Origin: Poronia punctata
Taxonomy: Eukaryota > Ascomycota > Sordariomycetes > Xylariales > Xylariaceae
Direction: 5' to 3'
DNA: 59,553 nucleotides
Assembly: GCA_022579005.1 (NCBI GenBank)
Contig: MU401503.1
Location: forward strand, 150,829-210,381
In this document: positions 48,590-59,553 of the stretch, one piece after another
How the letters are laid out: each line of letters begins with the position of its first letter
Position numbering within the stretch: position 1 is the stretch's first letter
Program-made: the position numbers and the translations under genes
The notes under the pieces: model-generated
Told to the model about the DNA's origin: nothing
The model's input: the letters and a program-made list of their open reading frames with translations, nothing else
Databases searched by the model: none

Positions 48590-49882
48590 TGAAAATAGTC
48601 ACAACACCAAAAGGTTTGGAGTGGTTGGAATACCTTTCCATATCTTCCATATAATAATGGATTTCGACCATGTATCGGTCGATTTCTGGCAGCTGATGGG
48701 AACTATCACTTACGAGCAAAGAAGGCCGCGGGGGGTTTTATGCCATAACGAAGGTCTTGTAGGGCAGATCTCGTTCTGAGCAGCCCAGTCCAGCCCGCAG
48801 CATGGTCTCGTCTGTATTTATATACAAGGTAAAGGCACAAAGTACCTTGAAAAAACGGTGCTAATCATCGGTTGGCTTGCCCTGATGAAGCCAGGCAATA
48901 AGCCAGCCAACAACACATATACCTACGTCTTTGCGCATTGGTAGTAATGCTATTGCGCTTTGTCGTACTAAGTACTTAATACCTAGCGTTGCCCCCATGT
49001 TGAAGAGGGCATTAATCTTGATTGGGTAAGTAGGTTTGGCGGATATATGTAAAAATTGAGCCTATCTACATTACATTGAAAAGGGCTTGACTTGATATTT
49101 CTATGTCTTTGCCGTGGTTTACGGACCCCTGAATACAGTTTGCACATGCACACAGTCCACGAGCATTCTTCTCTCAGGTTGGACAACCAGCGTACGAGTA
49201 CCTACATGTTTATTTTCCGAGCTTGACACATACATATATACATACTTCCAATGTGCTAAGCTAGTCCGTGGCCGGCGCATTAAGGGGCTATGTTGGGAGA
49301 CTAGGTAGGATCCCCCTTTCTATACTCGGTATCACGGCCATCCACACCCGTCTTGTCTATATCTCGTCAACGGAATAGCACACAACTGACGCCCTTGGAC
49401 TACGATCGAGGTAAATCAGTCTTAAAAGTTAGATACATGTTGCCCTGAGCTTTACTTCCCGGCCCCCCCCCCCCTATTATGAGTGAGAGAGGTATGTATG
49501 CATGTTGCTGATGCTGGTTACTACATGATATATACCTCACATTCTTTCCCTTTTTTTTTTCTTATCTTTTCTTCTACTCTACTAACACCGAACTGTCTTC
49601 GACATAGACTCTATGAACTGCCATATATATCCGTGACTTAGTTAGGTATGTTTGCTAGGTAGATATTTTCATTTAGAGTTGATACCAGGCCCCCTTTCTG
49701 CTCTGGGCAATTGCGGTAAGTGGCAACTGACCGTTTAAATGGGTGGATTGGACTTAGCTGTCCAAGTTCTTAAAGGTTTGATTTTAGCAGCTTGATTAAT
49801 TCAGGGGTATGATATGGTATATACCTCAAGTAAAGTAGGTACCTTAGTTGGTTGAAGCATTAGCTATATCGAAAGTGACAGA

Positions 49883-49912
49883 GACAAGACAAGACAAGAC
49901 AAGACAAGACAA
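49883..49912. repeat. (GACAA)6 pentanucleotide microsatellite
   Basis: Six perfect GACAA units in non-coding DNA. Confidence 0.9.
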
Positions 49913-50136
49913 GACGTCTCTTCCCATCCTGCGAAGAAGAAGGGAGGAAGTGCCTCAGTTCTTATTTGGAGCCTCGGAGGTGAATGTCGAGGTATGTTAA
50001 GATTTTTTATGACCGTTTTACTACCTACTTGAATTGAATAGGGGACATTTTTAAAACTTCAAAAGACTAAAGGCACTCCCATAGGTAGTCAGTGGTAGGC
50101 CGTACCGGTAGGTACCTACTATCGTAGCTCTTGAGA

Positions 50137-50420
50137 GATGTCAACTTAATCCACGGCATACCTCGTATGAAATGAAGAAACTTAGATTGAAAACATCATT
50201 CGGGATTAGTATTTTATCTTGACATGGGTATTTCCAAGATCTATGAAGTAGTTACTTTCTACTTTCTTAAGATCCTTTACCTACCTCATAAAAGATGTCA
50301 GTCAGTTCACGGCATACCTCATATGAAATGAAGAAAGAAACTCATATTAAGATATCCAGTCGCATCACCTTGACATATTCCAAGACCACTTCCTCGGGAT
50401 CCTTTACCTTACCTTACCTA
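50137..50420. repeat. Imperfect tandem duplication, about 157-base period
   Basis: Blocks recur at an offset of about 157: GATGTCA at 50137 and 50294, CACGGCATACCTC with TATGAAATGAAGAAA after it, CTTGACAT with ATTCCAAGA, and GATCCTTTACCT. Differences between copies include transitions (CGTATG versus CATATG) and small indels. Confidence 0.65.
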
Positions 50421-50940
50421 ACCTCCTCATACGGTTCTTATTATCTTTAAAAGCATCTACCTATTAATTTCCTCCTGACAGAATATCAAACCTCGGCAAC
50501 ATCTTTTTTTTATGTTCTTACTTACACAAAAGAGAAAAGAAACATAACTATCTACCTACCTACTGACAAGATCTAATCGGATCTAATCTAAGCACGTGTG
50601 TTAACCTACCTACCTAACATTAGACCCATGCAGTAGGTAGGTAAAAGGTATACGGGTATGAAACGAGACTAGATCCGCAACGTGAGGGGGGTCTATTTTT
50701 TCTGAATAAAGTAAGTAGGTTCTTAAGGTAGGTAGGTAAGGTAGTTCCTGCCCCGGATTCCTCTTCCTGGAGTTGATAAATTGGTCAAAGGCTTGGGATG
50801 ATCCAAGGTAGGATAAGGGGGGTATGAAAAAAAGAGGAATTGTTGGAATCCCTTCTAATACCCCTTTACCAATTGACCACATTGGCTGCATTGACATAGA
50901 CTGTATTGTATCTTTTAATAGAAGTAGATACTAAAGGAAT

Positions 50941-53900
50941 AAATGTGTACGCGTAAGCTAATTATAAGTGCGTACTTGCTACGTACGTTAGTTATAAAAG
51001 GTACGCTACCTTTATATACTTAGTATATAGTAGGTCTAAGTAGCCTTTATATTATAAGCTATTTAAACTTAGCTATAAATAGTTTTTTTAACTTTTTTTT
51101 TAATTAATTAAGTTTAATATAGTATTATAAGTAATAACGTATTATAATTATATTTATTTTTAGCTAAACTAATACTAATTAATAGTTAAATTAGTAATTA
51201 TAAAAAAGCAAAGTTTAAAAATAAAAACTACTAATATATTTATTTTTTACTTAACTTAAAATTATATTAGCTTTATATTACTTTTAAAACGTTACTAAAT
51301 TAAATAAGTAATAAATTAAAAATTTAACTTAAATTAACTATATAACTATTTAAAAAAAAATTAAGTAAGCAAAAAAAGCTATATTAAATTATAGTAAGCG
51401 TTTTATAAGTTATATATTAATAAAATAAAAAATAATAAGCATTTTTATTACTACTTTTAACTTTATGCTAATTTAAAAACTAATTAGCATTTATTTGCTA
51501 TAATATTAACTTTATATAGCTTTAGCTTTTTTTAAAAAAAACTAAAAAATTAAATTTAATAAAAGGCCTTATATATATAATAAGCAAAATTATATTATTT
51601 TTATAACGCTTAAAATAAAGACCTTAATTAAATTTAAATATTTAAAAAAATAAAAATAGCATTTTATTTTTTAAAAAAGCATATTATTTTTAACTATTAA
51701 AGTATTAAAAATTTTAACTTTAAAACGCTAGTAAAAAATAAAGTAAATATATATATTTTATTTAAAATAATTAAGTATATATATATTAACTTTAATAGCA
51801 AAAAGAATTTTTAAGCTTTTTAATAAAATTTTAAGTATTAAATATAAAATTTTTTTAATTTTATTATATATATAGTTTAACGTTTATTGCTACTAATACT
51901 AAATTAAAAAAATATTAATAATAGCGTAATTAAAAGTTAAGCTACTATTAGTAACTAATTGTTAGCAATTATATATAATAATATAATAATTAAAAAACTT
52001 TAATACTTTTTATATATATTTTTATATAAAAGTAAAAAGCTTAATATAACTTTTTTATTTACTTTTAAAAATAAAAAGTATATATATTAAAATATACTTA
52101 ATTTAAAAGCATATTTTAAAGCATTAACGCTTAAACTAAAAATATAAATATAAGCACTTTAAACTTTTTAAATTGCTTTTATATTTACTTTTATATATAC
52201 TTTTTAACTTATAATTAAGCAATTAACATTTTAATAGCAATTTGCTTTTATTTTTACTATTAAGTTTAAAAACTTTTTATTATTATTTTTAAATTTTTAT
52301 AATTTTAATTATATTTTATTTTATTAACTACTTTTAATATATTTAATAAACAATACTTTTTTTATACTAAACAAGATTGCTATGTTTATAAAAATATAGT
52401 AAAAAAACTATAACTATATAAAAAAGCTTTATAACTTATTATATAATAAAGCATAAATATTTATTAATATATACTATTAAATTAAAATATTTAAAAACTA
52501 ATACTAAGCTATATTTTTTATAATTTTAAATAATTATACTAAGCAATACTTTATTTAGTAAATAAGTTTAAATAAAACTTAGTAAAAAATATACTTTAAG
52601 TTAAATTTATATTTTAATAATATTATAAATTAGTTTTAATACTTTACTAATTAAATAATAATTATATATTAAAATATTTATAATTAAAACTTAAAAAAAA
52701 CTTTTATAAAAGCTTTTAATATTATAATTAATAAAACTATAAAAGCTTAGCAAGTACTTAGCGTTATATATTAAAATAAAATTTACTTAGTAATAAATAT
52801 AATATGCGTATATAAAAGTATTTTTAAGTTTAATATAGCACTAATTTATTAAAAACTAATATTTAAAAGTTTATTTTTTAACTTTTAAGCATATTTATAA
52901 GTAGTAAATAATAGCAAAGGCAGCACTGCGTTTTATATAAATTATAAGTATAATAATTATAGTTATAATAAAAATACTTTAATACTATATTGCTTTTGTT
53001 TTAAACCTAAATTAAACATATTAAAAATAAAGTTTAAATACTTTATATATAGCAAAAAAAGCTGCAAATTAATAAACTACTTAATAAATAAACGTTATAA
53101 GTTAAAGTAATAATATTTTACTACTTTTAAAACAATTAATAAATATAAGCTAAGTATTAAATTTTTTTTTTAGTACTTAATAAAAGTAAAAAGTATTTTT
53201 AAACTTGTTTTTAATTTAAATATAAAATAAAACAATATTAATAAAAAAATAGCAAAAAAGTTTACTTAGTTTTTAATAAACGTTGCTTATATATATTATA
53301 TTATAAGCAAAAATATATAGTAAACTAAAGCTAAAACTTTATTAAACTAATTTATTTTAAAAAATTTATATTAAATAATATACTAAAGTAAATTATAAAA
53401 TTAATATAACGTATTATAAAAAAACCTATTATAAGGATAAAGTCTTGTAGCTTTAGATTAAATAGCTAAATTAAATAAAAACTAGCGCACTAAGGTTAAT
53501 TAGTTAATAATAACCAATTAACTTAACCTTGCTAGATTCTTTTTTTTTTTATATCATAAATTTATAAAATTTACTACACTACTTTATAGTTTTTTTTACT
53601 AAATAGTATAATAAGTATATAATTAATATAATGAATTTTAGTTATTTTCTATTTTTTTGCAGCAGCAAATAAGTATAAATTAAAAAGTTTATTATTTTTT
53701 TAAACTTTAAAGCTTAATTTATACTTTTTTAAAAGCGCAAAGCCCTTTTAAGCAAAGTAACATTACAAAAGTTATTTTTTTAAACCTTTTGCAAAGCTAT
53801 TTAATTAAAAAACTAGTTAAAGTTATTTTTTTAAATTTTTTTAATTAATAATAAGTTAATTATATTTTTATAAAAGCTTTTTTATATTAAGCAAAAACCT

Positions 53901-56900
53901 TATAAATAAGTAAAAATTATATAATTTTTTTTAAATAGCTAAGGCTATCTTTATACTACTATATTTAAGTTATAAATAAAATAATTTTTTATAGCGCTAA
54001 CGTTTACAATTATTTTTACTAAGGCTTAATTTATTAAAACGCCTAGCTATATTTTATATGTTATAAACTACTTATTTTTTTAAACTTATAAAGTATAAAA
54101 GTATTGTATAAAATACTTATTTTTTTAAATTTATACTAAATATTTCTTTTTACTTTTTATTTATTATATATATTTATTTTTTATATTTTTTTTTAGTTAA
54201 GTAAGCTAAATAAACAAAATAAGTAATAATAGTAGCAAAGCTAATAATAACTTTATTATAAGCAATGTTAACAAATTAAGTTATAAGTTTTAAACAATTT
54301 ACGCTGTTAATATATTAACTTTACTAAATTATTATAATTTACTTAATTTTTAAGTATTACTTAGATTTTAATAAAACTTATAAAATAATTTATATACTAT
54401 AAGCATAAAAAATATTAAAAAATAAAAAAATAATAAAGCAATATAGCAAGCTTTAAAACAAAACATATTTAATTAAAAGCAGTTTTAAAAGCAAACTAAT
54501 TAAACTATTAAGTACTTAATAAATTAAATTAAAAAAGTAAATAATTTTTAAATAAATATAAAATTTAATATAAAATTTATAATAAATAAAATAAACTTGT
54601 TTATTTAAACTACTTAAAGCAAGCTAGCAACACTATAATTATTAACTTTAATATAAGCATATTTAATAAGTTAAAAGTAAGCATACTTTATATAAAAGCA
54701 AACGCACTTTATATAAAATTTAGTACAACTTAATTTAGCGTACTTTATATAAAAGTAAGTACGCTTTATAATTTAAAAATAAATTTAAGTAATATAACTA
54801 GTATAAAAGCTAAAAATAAAAATAGCGTACTTATAACTTACTTAGTAAACATTTAAACTTTATATATTAAAAATAAATATATTATATAAAAAAATTTTAA
54901 ACTTTAAAAGCTTTTTTTTAAGCTTAAGCTAAGCTAATAACTTTTATAAAAATAGTAATACTTTATTATAAGTTAACTTTTAATTAACTAGTTATATACT
55001 TTTTAAAAATAACTAACTTTAAATTTAATTTATAAAGCTTTTAACTTAATAATTTTTAGTTTAACTTTTAACTAAACTAATAATAATAAACACTTTAAAA
55101 AGTTATTTTAACTATTTAAAAAAAACCTAATTTTTTACGTTATATATATAATTAAAACTTAAATAAAAATTATAATAAAATAAATAGTAAACAAAAGCCT
55201 TTAAAAAAAACTTTAAAAAAAACCTAAGCAATAATAATAATAATAGCTTTTTATAAAAACTACTAAAACTTATAAAGCTATAAAAATTATTAAGTTTATA
55301 AAAACTACTTAAAAGTAATAAATACTTATACTATAACTTAATATTACTATTTAGCAATAATTTTAATAATTAAAAAATAAAAATTAAAAAAGAAAATATT
55401 AGCACTTTTATACTTAACTTTAAAAATTTAAAAAACTTTAATTAAGTAAATAAAAAATTTAAAACTATTTATATAAATATATAAGCTTTTATTAATAAAA
55501 TTAATACTATATTAAAAAATGCTAAAAGTAGCACTTATAAAAGCTAATTAATATAATTATAGTTTACTTTATTAAGTAAAGCTATAGCTTATTAATAAAA
55601 TTTAATTTTTACTATTAAAAAAAAACGCTTTTAAAATAAAAGTATTTAAAAAATAATAAACTAACTTAGCTAACGTTTTACTATAGCCTTAAGCATTACT
55701 ACTAAAAAAAGCAACTTTTTATAGCTTAAGCTTAAAAATATTATATATAATAAAAACATATTAAAAAAATACTTTTAAAAAAAGCTTAAATATGCTAAAG
55801 CAAGTTATTTATTAGCAAGTAATAATTTTAACTAAATAAAAGTAATTATAGCTATATAGTTAGCAATAAACCTAGCTTTAAAGCAAAATATACTTATACT
55901 TAATTAAAAAAAAAGTTTTAGTAAATATTTTAAACTTTTTACTTATAAAAAAGCAATACTTTTATTAGTAGCTAAATTTATATACTTTTAAGTTTAAAAA
56001 AAAAATAAACAAAGTAGCTAAATAACTTTTTTAAAACCTAATTAAATAATAAAAGCAATAATAAAACTAAAAGCTGCTAGCAAAATAAATATAAAAAAAG
56101 CTATAATTATAATAAAAGTTAAAATTATAACAACTATAGTTATTATAAAAATAACTATAAAAAAATAAATACTAATTTAAAAATTAAAAGAAAAACAAAA
56201 ATAAACTTTAAAATAAAAATAAAAATAAACTTTAAAATAAAAACAAATTTAAAAATAAAAATAAAAAAAAAAACTATTTAAACCTAGCAAAAAAAAAAAG
56301 TTAAACTATAAATTTAACTTAGCTAAAAGCTTAATAAATTTATTAAAAAAAAACTTTTTAAATTTAAAGTTAAATAAGGTATTTATAATTATTAACTATA
56401 ATATATATTATAAATATTATAGTAGTATATTTTTAAACTTAAAAAAAAAAAACACTATAGCTAAAAGTATACTTAAAAACTTGCAAAGTCTTATAATACC
56501 TTTACTTTAAAGCTACCTAAGCTAAATTATATAAAATATAACTAATTTTTTAAGTTATAAAATTAACTATTTAAGCACTTAAAAAAATGCTAAAAGAAAA
56601 TAAATAAAAAACCTAATTTAAAACTTAATAACAAAGTCTATTTTGCTAGGTTTAATAAATTAAAAATTTTAAAACTATATATTTAAGTTATAACCTTTTT
56701 AAAAACTTAAATAAAAAAACTTATTAGTTAATCTTAATACTTTTATTTATATATTTTAGTTTATATAAAGCTTAAATTTGCAAAAACAACTATTTGTTTT
56801 AATATTAAAACAAGTTATAATATTATTACTTATAACTTATTAAATATAACTATATATACTACTAAAAAATAATTAAGCAAAGTTTAAAGTATTAGTAGCA

Positions 56901-59553
56901 AATAAGTTAAATATACTAAATAAGCTATTTTAAAAATATATATAGTAAAAATAAGTAAATTTAAAAACAAATAAGTTAAATTTATAATATTTATATAAAT
57001 ATTAAATAAAATTATAAAACTTTAAATACTATTAAAAACTAATTTTAGCAATACTTATAAAGCTAAAATTAACTTTAAAACTTAAACTATTATATTTAAC
57101 GCTATAAAAGGTTTTAATACTTTTTTTATAATTTAATTAAAGTTATACCTTTATATTTAAAAAGTAATATTAGCTTATAAAGTACTATTAAAACTAAAAA
57201 AAACCTTATTAGCTTTAATTTAATATAAATTACTACTATTAAACTAAAATTTTATTTTTAAACTAATATATAAAAACGCTATTTTTTTATTTATAAAATT
57301 AACTACTTTAAATATTATAATTATAGCTAACTTATTACCTAAGCTAAAAAAAGTTAAAAAAAGTATAAAAGTAAGTACTATTAATAAATAAACTAAAATT
57401 AAAGTATAAAAAGCTACTTAAAAAAAATGTTTAAAAGCTATAGCAATAGCTGCTATAATATTATAAATACCTATACTTACTAAAGTAACTAATAAAGTAA
57501 ATATTGCTAACAATATTTTTATTAAATACTTAATTAACTTTAAAATACTAAACCTACTTATATATGCAGCTTTAACTACTAAAAAATACTTTACTTTAAA
57601 TAAAAAAATATAAAATATAATAACTTAACTAAAAATTATTAAAGTTTTTAATACTAAAACTAATTAAGCTAAAAATAAAGAAATAAGTAACTTTAAACTT
57701 AAAATAACTAAGTTTTTATTAACTATAAAAATTTAAAAGCTTTTTAAAACAAAGGAAATTGCTAAGCTTAATAAATAATCTATATATACTAAACTAAATT
57801 TTGCTGCTAGCAAAATTATTTAAATTTTAAAAGATTTTTTAAAAATTTAAACTAATTAAAAAATTATTAACATTTTAAAAAAAACTAAATAAAAATACTT
57901 TTAGTAAATAACTAGCAACAAATAAAGTTAAATAGTTAACCTTACCTTTTTAACGCTAAAAACTAAGTAATTATTAACAAAGTTTTTAATAAGCTATATA
58001 AGCAAAGTTAAATAAAATAAGTAAACAAACTAAGCCTTTTTATTTATTTAACCTTTATTATTTATTAGCAAATAAAAAAAAGTATATAAACTAAACTTAT
58101 AATAAACTTTTAAGCTTTTAATAAAATAGCTATACTTAATAACTATTTATTACTTTTATAATTAAAAGTAATTAGCTTAGTTTAAAAAAAATGCTATATT
58201 ATTATAATAAATATTATAGCTTTTTTTTACTAGTTTAAAGTCTATTTAAATTATTAAAACTAATTTATAATAATAAGCTTATAAAAACTAAAACGCTTTA
58301 TAATAGCACTTATAAAATTTTATAACTTGCTAGTATACGTTTAACATTTTATAAACTAAATATTAAAACTATATAAGTTATTTTATAAAGCTTTTATTAA
58401 TAATATTATTATATTTTTAAATAATAAAGCTAATTACTTAAAACACTTATAAAAAGTATTTAACTTATTTAAATAAAAACAAATTTTAATATTACTTAAA
58501 AAGTTATTTTTAAAATACTTTTTTATAAAACTACTAAGCTTTTATATTAACTTTTTTAAAATATTAATAACTAAATATAAGTTAGCTACTTTTAAAAACT
58601 TTATATTTTTAAACAACTTAAAAGCTTTAAAATAATACTTTAGCAGTAGTAAATCTTTATAAACGTTGCTACTATACTATGCTTAATATATAAAACCTTT
58701 ATAAAAAAAAATTGCTTTATTAAACAAAAAACGTAAAAAAAAAAGTATTAAATAATAATGTAAAAAAGCGTTAAGCTTATATTTAATTAACTTATTTTAA
58801 ACTTATTAAAGCTAAACTTATATTTTTTAAGCTATATAAAACCTTATTTATAAGCATACTATTTTTAAACATTATAACTTAGTACAAACTTTATTTATAT
58901 AAATAAACGCTTTATTAAAACAAAAATTTAGCATTATATTATTTTATATTAAAAAAAGCTATAAGTAGCAACTTAGTATATTTATTTTAAATACTTAAAT
59001 AAAACTTATTATATTTTTAAGCTAGTTATTATTTTAAATAAAGTTAAAATATAAGCTTATAAACGCTTTAAAATAATAATTAAAGCTTTAAATAACTTAG
59101 TAGTAATATTAACAAACTATTTTGCTACTAAAGAAATACTTAACTAAACTAGCTTTAATACTACTTTAATAAATAAAGCAAACAAAAAGCTAATTAATAT
59201 ATTAATTTACTTTTTTTAGTATAGCTTGCAAACTTACTACTTTTTAAAACAACTAAACTTTGGTTTAAACATACTAAGCTAACTTTAAAACGTTATTAAT
59301 AAAGTAAATAAAAATAATAAAGTAATTAAATTAAATAAAAAGCTTATGCTTAACTAAGTATAGTTAGTTAGTAAAATAATAGCTATTATAAATTTTAAAA
59401 TAAAAAAGATTTTTTAAAAAAGCTATAAAAAAAAACTTAAAATATTACTAAATTTTGCAAAAAATTTAAAATAATAATAAAAACGTTATAAATTTTTTAA
59501 AGCCTAGCTATTTATTTAAAGTTATTAAAAGTTTAATTTATAATATAAACTAA
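50941..59553. repeat. AT-rich block, RIP-like mutated repeat, no coding capacity
   Basis: From about 50.94 kb the base composition changes within roughly 100 bases to about 13-18% G+C (hand count of sample lines) and stays there to the window end. No ORF above 60 codons appears on either strand, against dozens in a comparable length elsewhere. Remaining C is almost always in ACT, ACG or GC contexts; TC and GA are nearly absent. This fits a transposon or tandem repeat mutated by a C-to-T process on both strands. I cannot name the parent element: no LTR pair, reverse-transcriptase motif or terminal repeat can be read with confidence. A-rich direct repeats at 56190-56275 (AATAAACTTTAAAATAAAAA units) are internal. 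The block may continue past the window, so a centromeric or subtelomeric position is possible. Confidence 0.85.
53482..53535. repeat. Interrupted inverted repeat inside the AT-rich block
   Basis: CTAGC and AAGGTTAA (53482-53499, separated by five bases) are mirrored by TTAACCTT and GCTAG (53523-53535). The arms form a 13-bp inverted repeat with a 5-base interruption on one side. It lies in the least AT-extreme part of the block and may mark an element end. Confidence 0.5.

Larger units (their letters stand above)
48590..50940. other. Intergenic next to the AT-rich block
   Basis: 2.35 kb with no gene. Features: TACGAGTA at 49193, (GACAA)6 at 49883-49912, an imperfect tandem duplication at 50137-50420, and dense TAGGTA/TTACC motifs from 50400 to 50745. 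Base composition is normal up to about 50.93 kb. Confidence 0.55.

Noticed and set aside
50941..59553. Mitochondrial DNA insertion as an explanation for the AT-rich block
   Set aside because: No mitochondrial gene or tRNA is readable, and the selective loss of TC/GA points to directed mutation rather than mitochondrial composition.
50941..59553. CRISPR-like array or other regular spacer structure
   Set aside because: Repeats are A/T low-complexity words without constant spacing, and the sequence is eukaryotic.

Overview
The window is nuclear DNA of a filamentous ascomycete, most likely a Sordariomycete. Supporting this are short introns (about 50-90 nt, GTAAGT-like donors, CTAAC branch sites), a compact set of conserved fungal housekeeping genes, a CFEM gene, and an extremely AT-rich block that looks like a repeat inactivated by a RIP-type process. 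The order (Xylariales or a relative) is a guess only.

Layout. 1-8.5 kb: a conserved fungal single-TM protein of unknown function, then a divergent pair, RAD51 recombinase (minus) and the Nup120/Nup160 nucleoporin (plus). 8.8-12 kb: a second divergent pair, retromer VPS26 (minus) and ribosomal protein L9/uL6 (plus). 13.6-17.9 kb: a Cys-rich single-pass membrane protein and a small Rieske 2Fe-2S protein, both minus. 18.9-23.3 kb: V-ATPase subunit H and mitochondrial methylmalonate-semialdehyde dehydrogenase, both plus. 24.7-30.9 kb: a histidine-phosphatase-like membrane protein and an MFS transporter (both minus), with a CFEM protein facing away from the transporter. 30.9-43.4 kb: a gene-poor stretch in which only one 54-residue Cys-rich ORF is worth calling. 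43.4-48.6 kb: a basic Cys/His-rich protein of unknown function, an Mpo1-like dioxygenase (minus) and RNA polymerase II subunit RPB7 (plus). From about 50.94 kb to the window end: roughly 8.6 kb with no usable reading frame and, by eye, about 13-18% G+C.

I reconstructed spliced gene models by joining exons at GT/AG sites and checking that frame and family sequence continue across each junction; they are inferences from sequence, not transcript-supported. Most genes are unrelated housekeeping functions arranged as divergent pairs; I see no biosynthetic cluster and no coherent new multi-gene system.

The most unusual signals are non-coding. The AT-rich block has a distinctive mutational context: TpC/GpA almost absent, CpA surviving almost only as GpCpA. 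The octamer TACGAGTA/TACTCGTA occurs at least 23 times, always outside the called coding regions. An N gap near 24.47 kb is flanked by two noisy copies of the same 79 bases and looks like an assembly artefact.
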